From Chitinophaga flava (GTDB taxonomy: Bacteria; Bacteroidota; Bacteroidia; Chitinophagales; Chitinophagaceae): 64,000 bases of DNA. The notes under the pieces were generated by a model, which did not search any database, had not been told where the DNA came from, and saw nothing but the letters and a program-made list of their open reading frames with translations. The stretch's first letter is position 1, and each line of letters begins with the position of its first letter. Position numbers and translations under genes: made by a program. Location: contig NZ_QFFJ01000002.1 in assembly GCF_003308995.1 (NCBI RefSeq), forward strand, positions 62,001 to 126,000, given 5' to 3'. This document shows, piece after piece, positions 17,680-27,089 of the stretch.

Positions 17680-18576
17680 ATGCAATATCATCAGTTAGGC
17701 CCATCAGATCTACATATCAGCGAAATAGCCTATGGCTGTATGTCACTGGGTAACAACGATGCAGACAATGCCCGCCTGGTACATCAGGCCATAGCTGGCG
17801 GCATCAATTTTTTCGATACCGCCGATCTGTATGACCATGGCCGGAATGAAACTACCCTGGGAAAAGCGCTGCAAGGCAAAAGAAAAGAGGTTATCATCGC
17901 CAGCAAGGTAGGCAACCAGTGGAGGGAAGACGGTAGCGGATGGGACTGGAACCCGCGCCGGGAGTATATCCTGACCGCCGTAGAAGAGAGCCTGCGACGA
18001 CTCAATACAGATTATATTGATCTCTATCAGCTGCACGGCGGCACTATTGAAGACCCTACGGATGAAACCATTTCGGCCTTTGAAACCCTGCAGCAACAGG
18101 GCAAAATCCGGTATTATGGGATCTCTTCCATACGGCCCAATGTGATACGTGCCTTTGCAGACCGTTCCCATATCGTGAGTGTGATGATGCAATACAGTCT
18201 GCTGGACCGCAGACCGGAAGAGAGCTGTTTTTCACTGCTGGAACAGCAGGGTATCGGTGTGCTGGTAAGAGGCGCAGTAGCCAAAGGTCTGCTTGTTGGC
18301 AAAATACCGGAAGCCTATCTGAATTACGATGCGGCAGCGGTGGCGCGGGTGGCGGAAGCCATTCAGCGTATAGCCACCCCCGATAGAGGTCCGGCGGCAA
18401 CGGCGCTGCGGTATGTGCTGCAGCAATCGCCTGTAACATCCGCCGTGGTAGGGATGCGCACGTCCGGACAGGTGGCGGATGCGCTCAGTGCAGTCACCGC
18501 TCCACCATTGACGCCAGCGGAAATACTGCAGCTGCAACAGGTGCTGCCTGTTAATAAATATGACCAGCACCGCTAA
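17680..18576 (+). CDS. Aldo/keto reductase
   Basis: A 298-residue NADPH-dependent oxidoreductase of the AKR family. The catalytic tetrad is visible: Asp and Tyr in FFDTADLYDHGRNE, Lys in EVIIASKVGNQW, and His in DYIDLYQLHGG. The start MQYHQLGPSDLHISEIAYGCMSLG is typical. The cofactor region near the C-terminus (SAVVGMRTSGQVADAL) is present. It reduces aldehydes or ketones in the cytoplasm, substrate unknown. The DJ-1/PfpI gene follows 53 bp downstream on the same strand and may be co-transcribed. Confidence 0.93.
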   Translation: MQYHQLGPSDLHISEIAYGCMSLGNNDADNARLVHQAIAGGINFFDTADLYDHGRNETTLGKALQGKRKEVIIASKVGNQWREDGSGWDWNPRREYILTAVEESLRRLNTDYIDLYQLHGGTIEDPTDETISAFETLQQQGKIRYYGISSIRPNVIRAFADRSHIVSVMMQYSLLDRRPEESCFSLLEQQGIGVLVRGAVAKGLLVGKIPEAYLNYDAAAVARVAEAIQRIATPDRGPAATALRYVLQQSPVTSAVVGMRTSGQVADALSAVTAPPLTPAEILQLQQVLPVNKYDQHR

Positions 18577-18629
18577 TGGTTGTGCAGGCAAATCCCGTAT
18601 AATTGTAAAGCATCAAACGTCCCCATAAT

Positions 18630-19334
18630 ATGCGAAAGCTGAAAATCGGCATGCTCCTTTTCCCTGACATGACCATCCTGGATTTCACCGGCCCCTATGA
18701 TGTGTTTGTGAAAGCCCCCTGTTTTGAAGTAGTACTGCTGGGAGAAACAACAGCACCCTTCAAAGTGGAAGGAGGTTTAATGGTACAACCTACGGTAGCG
18801 CTGGCCGATAGCCCGCAGCTGGATATTCTTTTTGTGCCGGGAGGTAAAGGTATTAATCAGCTATTGACCAACCGGACCCTACTGGATTTCCTTCGCCGGC
18901 AGGCATTGGGAGCAAAATATATCACCAGCGTTTGCACTGGTGCACTGGTACTGGCAGCAGCAGGACTGCTGCAGGGATACAAGGCCACTACACACTGGCG
19001 TTCGCTGGACCTTTTAAGGATGCTGGGCGTGGAAGTAGTGGAAGAGAGGGTAGTGAAAGACCGTAACCGTATTACCGGCGGCGGCGTTACGGCCGGCATC
19101 GATTTCGGACTTACGCTCACTGCCATGATAGGAGGGGAGGAACTGGCGCGGATCGTACAGCTACAGCTGGAATATAATCCGGCACCACCTTTCAGGGCCG
19201 GCTCTCCACATACCGCCGGCACGCCCGTATTACAGGCTACCCGGGAACTGACCAAACTGATGCTGGAAAAAAGACGGGCCATTATACGGGAATTGCTGGA
19301 GAAACAAGGAATGCCCGTAGCTCCGGAACAATGA
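18630..19334 (+). CDS. DJ-1/PfpI family protein (isonitrile hydratase-like)
   Basis: A 234-residue class I glutamine-amidotransferase-fold protein. The nucleophile elbow is YITSVCTGALVLAAAGLLQGYKATTHW, with Cys at about residue 105, and the fold start is KIGMLLFPDMTILDFTGPYDVF. The conserved acid is expected at GETTAPF/GGLM or DIL in DILFVPGG. Close relatives include isonitrile hydratase InhA and GlxA-type proteins, but no AraC HTH domain is fused. It lies downstream of the aldo/keto reductase and could act with it in carbonyl or nitrile detoxification. Confidence 0.88.
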   Translation: MRKLKIGMLLFPDMTILDFTGPYDVFVKAPCFEVVLLGETTAPFKVEGGLMVQPTVALADSPQLDILFVPGGKGINQLLTNRTLLDFLRRQALGAKYITSVCTGALVLAAAGLLQGYKATTHWRSLDLLRMLGVEVVEERVVKDRNRITGGGVTAGIDFGLTLTAMIGGEELARIVQLQLEYNPAPPFRAGSPHTAGTPVLQATRELTKLMLEKRRAIIRELLEKQGMPVAPEQ

Positions 19335-19445
19335 GCTATGACAGCTGTTTTTACAAAACATACAGGATAAGGCTTTAACAAACAAGGGATTGCTATGTTT
19401 TATTATCTTTATCCGTGTACGTTTTGTAAACTTTAACAGATACTG

Positions 19446-20279
19446 ATGACTACTATCCAACACCTGACACGATGGGGCTGCCTGGCCGCTATTCTCTGTT
19501 TGTATACTTATTGCGCCCGCTCGCCGTATGCACAAACCAATAAAATCTACAAACAAAAAGCCAAAGGATATGCCCGCACCGTACGGGAGGAGCCCGGCAT
19601 CCTGCCTGGCGATAATGGTATCAGGCCTGCCTGGTGGGCCGGCACCATCAACTTCAACATGAGAAAGCCGAATATGGTGATCATCCATCATACTGCGCAG
19701 AATTCCTGTGAACAAACCCTCAAAACATTTACCCTCGAAAGAACACAGGTGAGTGCCCACTACGTAGTATGCCGCGACGGAACTATTCATCATATGCTGA
19801 ATGATTACCTCCGTGCCTGGCATGGTGGCCTTTCCAAATGGGGTGGGATCACTGATATCAATTCCAATTCTATCGGTATAGAACTGGACAACAACGGGGC
19901 AGAACCTTTTCAACCCGCGCAGATAAGCAGCCTGCTCATACTGCTTGATACGCTGCAGCACCGTTATGGTATCCCGGCTGCCAACTTTATCGGACATGGT
20001 GATATTGCGCCCACCAGGAAAAATGATCCCAGCGCTTATTTCCCCTGGAAACAGCTGGCAGACAAAGGCTTTGGCCTCTGGTACAATGATACCTCCAACA
20101 CCACGCTGCCGGCATCTTTTGATAAATGGCAGGCCCTCCGTATCATCGGCTACGATCTGAAAGATACCACTGCTGCCATGAAAGCCTTCAAACGGCATTT
20201 TATGCCGCAGGATACCATCAGCCCTTCGCCGGATGCCGAAAACAAAGTATTGTTTAACGTAATGAAAAAATACCTGTAA
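19446..20279 (+). CDS. N-acetylmuramoyl-L-alanine amidase (Amidase_2), exported
   Basis: The 277-residue protein has an N-terminal hydrophobic segment with a possible lipobox (LCLYTYC). An Amidase_2 domain follows: zinc ligands are expected at His of VIIHHTAQN, His in the AWHGGLSKWGG / NSIGIELDN region, and His of NFIGHGDIAPTRKNDPS. It cleaves the amide bond between MurNAc and the stem peptide, and is probably anchored facing the periplasm (AmiD-like). It is a single gene ended by a strong terminator. Confidence 0.9.
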   Translation: MTTIQHLTRWGCLAAILCLYTYCARSPYAQTNKIYKQKAKGYARTVREEPGILPGDNGIRPAWWAGTINFNMRKPNMVIIHHTAQNSCEQTLKTFTLERTQVSAHYVVCRDGTIHHMLNDYLRAWHGGLSKWGGITDINSNSIGIELDNNGAEPFQPAQISSLLILLDTLQHRYGIPAANFIGHGDIAPTRKNDPSAYFPWKQLADKGFGLWYNDTSNTTLPASFDKWQALRIIGYDLKDTTAAMKAFKRHFMPQDTISPSPDAENKVLFNVMKKYL

Positions 20280-20311
20280 CGGTTATAGTATAGCCTTCCC
20301 CGTTATCTGAT

Positions 20312-20352
20312 GCCCGGCGGCCTGCTACCAGTGAGCAGGCCGCCGGGCTTTT
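20312..20352 (+). terminator. Strong terminator after amidase gene
   Basis: GCCCGGCGGCCTGCT and AGCAGGCCGCCGGGC pair perfectly (15 bp) around a 7-nt loop and are followed by TTTT. Confidence 0.85.
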
Positions 20353-20500
20353 ATAAAGTCACCCAATACTTTATTTTGTGATCTGCCTTAAATCGAGTAT
20401 TTTAATAATGAGTTAAATCGGCCAACATACCAAAATCTGAGACCTGAATTATTACGGACTTGTTATTACCTCTTTTCCATCGTTATTAATTTCTCTTGCC

Positions 20501-20890
20501 ATGAAAAACACCAACAAATTACCTTTACTGTTGCTGGCATCCTTCGTGCTGTTACTGCTCGTTGCCGGTCCTCAGTACGCTTCCGCGAAAATCCATTACC
20601 AACCTGTAGCAGACACCAGTTGCCTGGTCAAACATGAAACCTCCTTCGAATTCCCTGATGGCCTGCGAAAAAAAGTACATGATCTTATTGAAGACAAAGT
20701 CGCCGGCGGTATCGATGAAAAAGGTATCACCACCTGGGAAAACTCTCCCGATGCGCCGGAATACTACCAGATCGTACTTCGGAAAAACAAAATTACCATC
20801 AAATACAAAGGCAACGTCTGCGATGATAAACTCATCGCCGAAAATATTGAAGCCTGCAAATCGGAGCTGCAAAAACTTATCGGTAAGTAA
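20501..20890 (+). CDS. Small exported protein of unknown function
   Basis: A 129-residue protein with a signal peptide (LPLLLLASFVLLLLVAGPQYASA) and a mature domain of about 100 residues rich in Lys, Asp and Glu. Two cysteines (DTSCLVKH and GNVCDDKL) plus EACKSE could form a disulphide. It has its own terminator downstream (20993-21031). No family recognised. Its codon use and clear signal sequence support a real gene. Confidence 0.7.
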   Translation: MKNTNKLPLLLLASFVLLLLVAGPQYASAKIHYQPVADTSCLVKHETSFEFPDGLRKKVHDLIEDKVAGGIDEKGITTWENSPDAPEYYQIVLRKNKITIKYKGNVCDDKLIAENIEACKSELQKLIGK

Positions 20891-20894
20891 CCGT

Positions 20895-20931
20895 AACTGT
20901 GATGAATGCTGATGTTTATGATTCTCCTGAT
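20895..20931 (-). repeat. ATCA-phased intergenic repeat, copy 2 (inverted)
   Basis: TGAT occurs at 20900, 20910, 20919 and 20928, which is ATCA at 9-10 bp intervals on the other strand. It is the inverted partner of the copy at 21151-21187, with about 34 of 37 bases matching. Confidence 0.6.
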
Positions 20932-20992
20932 ATGCGAAACGCATATTTGTTTTTGCTGAGAATGGTTTTTAAAGGTGCCTGCAACCCAATGC

Positions 20993-21031
20993 CGGAAGCC
21001 CTGTTGCTGTTTGCAGCGGGGCTTCCGTTTT
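20993..21031 (+). terminator. Terminator after the small exported protein gene
   Basis: CGGAAGCCC pairs with GGGCTTCCG, with inner pairing GCTG/CAGC, followed by TTTT. Confidence 0.7.
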
Positions 21032-21150
21032 GTCAAAGCGGGTAAAAAATTACATCAGCACATGGTCGGGTCCCGCCGCCATCCTGCTTCATTTCATCTC
21101 TCTTCATCTGCCAGTTCTTCGCTCTTATTGTTTCGCTTTTATCTCCGCTC

Positions 21151-21187
21151 ATCAGGAAAATCATAAACATCAGCATTTATCATAGTT
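21151..21187 (+). repeat. ATCA-phased intergenic repeat, copy 3
   Basis: ATCA occurs at 21151, 21160, 21169 and 21179, spaced 9, 9 and 10 bp. It lies just upstream of the susC promoter. Confidence 0.6.
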
Positions 21188-21203
21188 CTATTAGTCTATA
21201 AAT

Positions 21204-21234
21204 TTTGTAGATTAATAATTGTGAACTATTTTTG
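21204..21234 (+). promoter_or_regulatory. Promoter of the susC-susD operon
   Basis: TTTG at 21204-21207, exactly 19 bp, then TATTTTTG at 21227-21234. This is a full match to the Bacteroidota vegetative promoter. It implies a 5' leader of about 110 nt before the susC ATG. Confidence 0.7.
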
Positions 21235-21350
21235 CAGTAGATATCTGCGATCATACACCAACTGAAAAGACCAAAACCAAATCGGTAGTAAACGGAAGAT
21301 CCATAATTATCCGCCAACGACCACAACAAGCTTTAAATCAACATTCAGGA

Positions 21351-24300
21351 ATGAAGTACTTACAAAGGCTTCTATGCCTGCTGCCCGCATTATTGTGGCT
21401 GCAGCAAGGTATTGCCCAGGAAATCCGGGTAAGCGGTGTAGTGACCTCCCGCAGCGATGCTCAGCGTATACCCGGCGCTGTTATCAGAGTAAAAGGTTCG
21501 GCCCGTGGAACACAGGCGGATGCTGATGGTAAGTACACCATCAGCGCCAACGCCACTGACTCCCTGCAAATCTCTTACATCGGTTTTCAAACAGCCGTGA
21601 TCTCCATCAACAACAGTCATGTTATCAACATCGCACTGGAAAATACCGACAGCAAACTACAGGAAGTAGTGGTGACGGCACTCGGCATCTCCCGCGAGAA
21701 AAAATCAATTGGTTACGCTGTGCAGGAACTGAAATCAAAAGATATCGCTGAAGCCAGGGAAACCAATCTGGTCAACGCTTTGTCCGGAAAAATTGCAGGC
21801 GTGCAGGTGACTAACAGCCAGGGTAACCTCGGCTCTTCCCGTATCGTTATCCGCGGTGAAACCTCTATCGCAGGTAACAACCAGCCCCTGTTCATCCTCG
21901 ACGGTATCCCCGTAGATAACAGCCAGCTGGGCATCGGCACCGGCCGCGATTTCGCTAACGCCATATCTGACGTTAATCCGGATGATATCGCGTCCATCAG
22001 CGTACTCAAAGGCCCCAACGCTGCCGCCCTCTATGGTTCCCGCGCCTCCAGCGGTGTGATCCTCATCAAAACAAAAACAGGTAAAGACACCAAAGGTGGA
22101 CTGGGCGTGACTGTCAACTCCAACGCCACTTTCGAACGTGTACTGATATTACCCGACTTCCAGAACGTGTATGGTCAGGGCGCAGGTGGACAATTTTCCT
22201 ACAAAGATGGTAAAGGCGGTGGCCTCAATGACGGCACCGACGAAAGCTGGGGCCCTAAAATGGATGGTCGCCTCATCCCGCAGTTTTTTTCCAACGGAGA
22301 AGCAGTGCCTTTTGTTCCACATCCCAACAACGTAAAAGACTTCTACGTGACCGGCTATACGTTGAACAACGGCCTGGCTGTAGGCGGCAGTACCGATAAA
22401 ATCGATTACCGCTTTTCCTATAATAATACCAAACAGGCCGGCATTCTGCCTAATACCGGCATCACCCGCAACACCTTCACTGCCAGCAATACATTCCGTA
22501 TTGCACCCAAACTCACCCTCAGCACCTATGCCAACTATATCCGCACCAGCGCCGATAACCTCCCCGGTGTAGATGGCAGAAGAGGCAACAGCGTTACCCT
22601 CCAGTTCATCTGGTTTGGCCGCCAGGTAGATGTATCCAGACTGAAAGACTATAAAAATCCGGATGGTACCGACTACAACTGGAACCACAGCTACTATAGC
22701 AACCCTTACTGGATACAGAACGAAAATACAGTCGGACAGCTGCGCAACCGCTTCTTCGGTAATGCCCGTCTCTCTTACGAAATCAACAACTGGTTAACAG
22801 CCAATCTCCGCATCGGTACAGACTATTACCAGGACAGAAGAAAATACAAAGTTGCCTATTATACCAACGGAACACCTTTCGGCTCCTATACCGAAGATGC
22901 TTACACCGTAGGTGAAACAAACGGAGAGTTTACCCTCAACGCTAAGAAAAAACTGGGCAGTGACTTCGACCTCGATGTATTGGCAGGTGGAAATATCCGC
23001 ACCAATCAGTTCGAACAAAACTATCAGCAGGCACCCAAACTGGCCGTGAAAGATGTGTATACGCTCAACAACTCCCGCGATCCGCTCATCTCTACCAGTT
23101 ATTTCTCCAAACAAAAAGTGTATAGCACCTTCGGTTCTGCACAGCTGGGATATCGCAACTATGCTTTTGTAAACGTAACCGCCCGCAACGACTGGTCTTC
23201 TACATTACCAGTAGAAAACAATGCTTACTTCTATCCGTCTGTCAACGGTAGCCTTGTACTCTCTGAAGCACTGCATCTGCAAAGCAAAGTGCTGACACTG
23301 CTCAAAATACGCGGTGGATGGGCACAGGTAGGTAAAGACACAGATCCTTATCAGCTGATCAATACCTATCCATTCAACCAGCCTTTCGGACCAAATCCTT
23401 TGCTGACGGTGTCCGATAAATTTCTGAAGAAAGACCTCCGACCGGAAATCACCACTTCTACAGAAGCTGGTGTGGAAGCTGCTTTCCTCAATAACCGCAT
23501 ACGGCTGGATCTCACCTATTATCACTCCAACAGCCGCAACCAGATACTGCTGGCCGATGTAAGTCCGACCACCGGTTACCTGAAAAAACTGATGAATGCC
23601 GGTGAAATCAGCAATAAAGGTGTGGAAGCAATGCTGGGACTAACGCCAGTGTCTACACGCTCCGGATTCCGTTGGGACCTGAACATCAACTACGCCCGCA
23701 ACGTGAGTGAAGTAGTGGAACTGGATAAGGAAGGATTTCTCAATAACTATGTGCTGGGAAGTACCGGTAATATGCAGGTGCTGGCCAGCAAAGGTAAACG
23801 TTATGGCGCCCTGTATGGTACCGGATTTCAGCGCGATGCGCAAAACCGGATCATCGTTAATGCCGACGGTACACCAGCCATCGATCCCAATAAAAAAATA
23901 CTGGGTTATTATACACCCAACTGGACCGGCGGTATCTATAACACTTTCAGCTTTAAAGGCTTCAGCCTTGGTTTCCTGATTGATACCAAACAAGGAGGCT
24001 CTATCTACTCCGGTACCAACTATACCGGCAACTACACCGGCGTACTGGCTACCACACTGCCCGGCAGGGATGAAGAACATGGTGGTTTGCCCTATTATCG
24101 CAGCGGCCAGCAGAATATACAGCTGCCATCACACACTGCTGCAGCTCCCAATGGCGCTGAAGTGCATCACGATGGTATCATCTTCGACGGCTATACGGCA
24201 GATGGAAAAAAGAACACCGTGGTACTGGGTGCCGAAGATTATTACAAAGCTGTTTACAACAGCAGCCTGAATGAGAGCAGTGTGTATGATGCTTCCTTTA

Positions 24301-24533
24301 TCAAACTGCGGGAAATAAAACTGGGGTATACTTTGCCTAAATCACTGACAAGCCGGTGGAAGCTGCAGGCTGTAAACATCGCGCTGGTAGCCAGAAACCT
24401 GGGATACTTGCAGAAACATGTGCCCAATATCGACCCGGAAACCGCCTTCAATACCGGCAACGGACAGGGGCTGGAAACCCTGCAGATACCGACTACCCGC
24501 AGCATTGGCATTAACCTGAATGTTTCATTTTAA
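21351..24533 (+). CDS. SusC/RagA-family TonB-linked outer-membrane transporter
   Basis: The 1060-residue protein has a signal peptide (LLCLLPALLWLQQGIAQ), then a carboxypeptidase-like regulatory domain (IRVSGVVTSRSDAQRIPGAV...GKYTISANATDSLQISYIGF). The SusC signature LQEVVVTALGISREKKSIGYAVQEL follows, then the plug (VNALSGKIAGVQVTNSQG, PLFILDGIPVDNS, AALYGSRASSGVILIKTK) and the beta-barrel ending in aromatic Phe (INLNVSF). It imports glycans or peptides across the outer membrane using TonB energy, in complex with the SusD protein encoded 13 bp downstream. No anti-sigma or sigma gene, and no carbohydrate-active enzyme, is adjacent, so the substrate is not indicated. Confidence 0.95.
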   Translation: MKYLQRLLCLLPALLWLQQGIAQEIRVSGVVTSRSDAQRIPGAVIRVKGSARGTQADADGKYTISANATDSLQISYIGFQTAVISINNSHVINIALENTDSKLQEVVVTALGISREKKSIGYAVQELKSKDIAEARETNLVNALSGKIAGVQVTNSQGNLGSSRIVIRGETSIAGNNQPLFILDGIPVDNSQLGIGTGRDFANAISDVNPDDIASISVLKGPNAAALYGSRASSGVILIKTKTGKDTKGGLGVTVNSNATFERVLILPDFQNVYGQGAGGQFSYKDGKGGGLNDGTDESWGPKMDGRLIPQFFSNGEAVPFVPHPNNVKDFYVTGYTLNNGLAVGGSTDKIDYRFSYNNTKQAGILPNTGITRNTFTASNTFRIAPKLTLSTYANYIRTSADNLPGVDGRRGNSVTLQFIWFGRQVDVSRLKDYKNPDGTDYNWNHSYYSNPYWIQNENTVGQLRNRFFGNARLSYEINNWLTANLRIGTDYYQDRRKYKVAYYTNGTPFGSYTEDAYTVGETNGEFTLNAKKKLGSDFDLDVLAGGNIRTNQFEQNYQQAPKLAVKDVYTLNNSRDPLISTSYFSKQKVYSTFGSAQLGYRNYAFVNVTARNDWSSTLPVENNAYFYPSVNGSLVLSEALHLQSKVLTLLKIRGGWAQVGKDTDPYQLINTYPFNQPFGPNPLLTVSDKFLKKDLRPEITTSTEAGVEAAFLNNRIRLDLTYYHSNSRNQILLADVSPTTGYLKKLMNAGEISNKGVEAMLGLTPVSTRSGFRWDLNINYARNVSEVVELDKEGFLNNYVLGSTGNMQVLASKGKRYGALYGTGFQRDAQNRIIVNADGTPAIDPNKKILGYYTPNWTGGIYNTFSFKGFSLGFLIDTKQGGSIYSGTNYTGNYTGVLATTLPGRDEEHGGLPYYRSGQQNIQLPSHTAAAPNGAEVHHDGIIFDGYTADGKKNTVVLGAEDYYKAVYNSSLNESSVYDASFIKLREIKLGYTLPKSLTSRWKLQAVNIALVARNLGYLQKHVPNIDPETAFNTGNGQGLETLQIPTTRSIGINLNVSF

Positions 24534-24546
24534 TTAAGTACCGGAT

Positions 24547-25974
24547 ATGAAAAAGTTGTTGATACCTTGTTATATGTTGTTCGCCATCATCCTACTGGCT
24601 TCCTGCCGGAAGGAGCTGGAGCGGATCAACAAAAACCCGAATGAACCAACTACCGTGCAACCGGACTATCTCCTGAGTAACGGTATTAAAGCAAACGTAG
24701 ATACCTATTGGGGTCCGGATGCCGCTATGGACGGTAGTTTGCTCTATATCCAGTATTGGGCTAAAATCCAGTATACCGATGCTGACCGTTACATCGCTGG
24801 TGCTACCGGTACCCAAAATGTATGGAGCAATTTTTATGCACAGGGTATCGAAGACTTCACCACCCTGGCCCAGCTGGGGGACAGTCTGCATAACCCCAAC
24901 TACAAAGCAGCAGCGGTGATCATGCGTTCCTGGATCTTCCAGCAGCTCACAGATCTCTATGGTGATATTCCTTATAAACAGGCCGGTAAAATCGAGCAAT
25001 ATCTTACGCCGGTATATGACAGCCAGAAAGATGTGTACACGGGGCTCCTGGCAGAACTGAAAGATGCGGCCGCCACCATTACCACCACTGGTAATGCTAT
25101 CAACGGGGATATCCTGCTGGGCGGTAACATGAATACCTGGAAACAGTTTGCCAACGGGCTCCGGCTGCGTATCGCATTACGTATTGCCGACCGTGATTTT
25201 AATACAGCCAAAGCGGTATTTGATGAGGTAGCTGCCGGCGGTAATGTATTATTGCCTCAGGGTGTTGATGTAAAACTGATTTACCAGGCATCTCCCAACC
25301 AGAACCCTGTGGGCCGCAACCGCGAAACCCGCAACGACTATCGCATCAGCAAAACAATAGTGGATAAACTCAAAGCACTCAACGACCCACGGTTACCCAT
25401 ATACGCTACCGTACCTAAAGATACCAACGTGATTATTGGGGTGACCAATGGGCTGCCTAGTGATTCTGCTGCCCGTTTGGGCTTCAGCAAAACGTCGGAT
25501 GCCGGAGCTGTATTTACGGCTACCATGGCGCCGGCGGTGCTGTTCAGTTATGCGGAACAGCTGTTTATCCTGGCAGAAGCTGCACAGCGTGGACTGACCA
25601 ATGGTAATGCAGCCGATCTGTACAATCAGGCGGTAACAGCTTCCTTTGCACAGTATGGGCTGTCTTCTACTACCGCAGCTGCTTATCTGCAGCAGCCGGG
25701 AGTAGCTTATGATGCGACGAATTTCAAAAAGTCTATTGGTGAACAGAAATGGCTGGCACTTTTCGGCGAGGGCCTGGAAGCTTTTGCAGAATGGAGAAGG
25801 CTGGATTATCCTCAGCTGAAGGCTGCCTATACAGGCGCGCTGAATGGCAGTATGCCCCTGCGTTTCAAGTATCCTTCCAGCGAACAGGCGCTGAACGGCA
25901 TCAATTATAAAGCTGCTGTAGCAAGGCAGGGTGCTGATCTGCTGACCACCAAACTGTGGTTTGATATGTACTGA
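24547..25974 (+). CDS. SusD/RagB-family outer-membrane lipoprotein
   Basis: The 475-residue protein carries a lipoprotein signal (MLFAIILLASC) and the SusD-like fold of the SusD_2 type: DYLLSNGIKANVDTYWGPD, ESWIFQQLTDLYGDIPY-type helix (RSWIFQQLTDLYGDIPYKQA) and the C-terminal GEGLEAFAEWRRLDYPQL motif. It caps the SusC barrel at the cell surface and binds the substrate. It is co-transcribed with susC. A palindromic repeat lies 32 bp after its stop. Confidence 0.94.
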   Translation: MKKLLIPCYMLFAIILLASCRKELERINKNPNEPTTVQPDYLLSNGIKANVDTYWGPDAAMDGSLLYIQYWAKIQYTDADRYIAGATGTQNVWSNFYAQGIEDFTTLAQLGDSLHNPNYKAAAVIMRSWIFQQLTDLYGDIPYKQAGKIEQYLTPVYDSQKDVYTGLLAELKDAAATITTTGNAINGDILLGGNMNTWKQFANGLRLRIALRIADRDFNTAKAVFDEVAAGGNVLLPQGVDVKLIYQASPNQNPVGRNRETRNDYRISKTIVDKLKALNDPRLPIYATVPKDTNVIIGVTNGLPSDSAARLGFSKTSDAGAVFTATMAPAVLFSYAEQLFILAEAAQRGLTNGNAADLYNQAVTASFAQYGLSSTTAAAYLQQPGVAYDATNFKKSIGEQKWLALFGEGLEAFAEWRRLDYPQLKAAYTGALNGSMPLRFKYPSSEQALNGINYKAAVARQGADLLTTKLWFDMY

Positions 25975-26004
25975 TAAATCCTGTTTGCCATAAAACAAAT
26001 ACAT

Positions 26005-26028
26005 AGCCCAGGGCTTCAGCCCTGGGTT
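26005..26028. repeat. REP-like palindrome copy 1, also a terminator
   Basis: CCCAGGGCTTCAGCCCTGGG (26007-26026) lies between the convergent susD and 26054-26797 genes. The same palindrome occurs at 44074 and 44172. Confidence 0.75.
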
Positions 26029-26053
26029 ATATATTTGGAGCAATCCTGCTTTC

Positions 26054-26797
26054 TTAATAAGTTATCTTTTTATGCACTGCTCCTTTTTCATCGTAAAACA
26101 GTATCTCCGGTTCATTTTTTTCATTAACGATCATCTCAAGGCGTACCCTGCCCTTATCATCATTCACAAAAACGCCGGTCCGTTGTCCCTGCTGACCGGC
26201 AAACATGCGGTGGTATCCAAATACTCCTTCTTTATATAATTTTTCCATTACCCTGTTCTGTTCCTGGGCATCTTTTACATGATTACGAATAGAGTCGATG
26301 ATAGTCATGACTTTATCAAGAGAAACTTCAGGGCGTTCGGAAATGGTTAATCCCTTTCTATCGTTTCCTCCTTCCTCTTGAGCGTAGGCGAGTGTTACCT
26401 GCTGGTCCTGCTTGTACTTGTCGAACGTCAGGCTTAATTCGTTCCTGCCCTTGCCGTCTTTCCCTTTCCCTGCATAGACGAGGCCTCCGCATTCTTCTCC
26501 TTCTGTATTGTAAAACATCAGCCCTGACTCGCCTTCGCCCTGGCGGGGGAGTTTTTTACCATTAACAACACCGGGAGGCAGGTGCCCACTGTTGAAGAGT
26601 GAAAGTTTAACAGTGCCGTCTGGTTCTACAATATCAATCTTTTCAGCGCGCAGACTCTTGATAATATCAGGTTGTTCTGTTCTGCGAAAACCATAGCTGA
26701 TAAACGCGAATATCAAAACAGATGAGATAATAGCGTATAAACGGAAAAAGTTCATCTGGCGGCGCAGCCGCATTACTTCGTTGTGTATGTCTTGCAT
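26054..26797 (-). CDS. Single-helix membrane protein of unknown function
   Basis: 247 residues. A short charged N-terminus (MQDIHNEVMRLRRQMN) is followed by one transmembrane helix (LYAIISSVLIFAFISYGF, about 19-37) and a soluble domain. Two segments resemble each other: KIDIVEPDGTVKLSLFN and GVFVNDDKGRVRLEMIVNEKNEPEILFYDEKG, which suggests beta-strand repeats. A central helix (LDKVMTIIDSIRNHVKDAQEQNRVMEKLYKEG) may be coiled coil. No family recognised. It is probably anchored in the inner membrane with the domain outside. Confidence 0.65.
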   Translation of the reverse strand: MQDIHNEVMRLRRQMNFFRLYAIISSVLIFAFISYGFRRTEQPDIIKSLRAEKIDIVEPDGTVKLSLFNSGHLPPGVVNGKKLPRQGEGESGLMFYNTEGEECGGLVYAGKGKDGKGRNELSLTFDKYKQDQQVTLAYAQEEGGNDRKGLTISERPEVSLDKVMTIIDSIRNHVKDAQEQNRVMEKLYKEGVFGYHRMFAGQQGQRTGVFVNDDKGRVRLEMIVNEKNEPEILFYDEKGAVHKKITY

Positions 26798-27089
26798 AAC
26801 TGGGAATGGGTTTGATTAAAGCGGTTTTTATTTTTGAGATTAATTTTTAAGGAAAACAAAGTGACAGCAAGTGTTTATAGATCTCGTCTTATTTTTCTCT
26901 CATAAGCTTTGTTGACAAATGGCACGGGGTTCCTGAAAACATGGTCCTGACTTTTTCTGAGAGGATATCTGATGGAAAATTAGGAAAAATATTTTAAATA
27001 TATATGTAGAAATTTTACATATAATAGATAAAGTTTTTAATTTTAGCCTGCCTTCAACGATAGATAGGTAGTCGAAAATGGGGAATGAT

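Noticed and set aside
19230..20198. A 322-codon frame opposite the amidase gene
   Set aside because: Antisense to a well-supported zinc amidase; no domain recognised.
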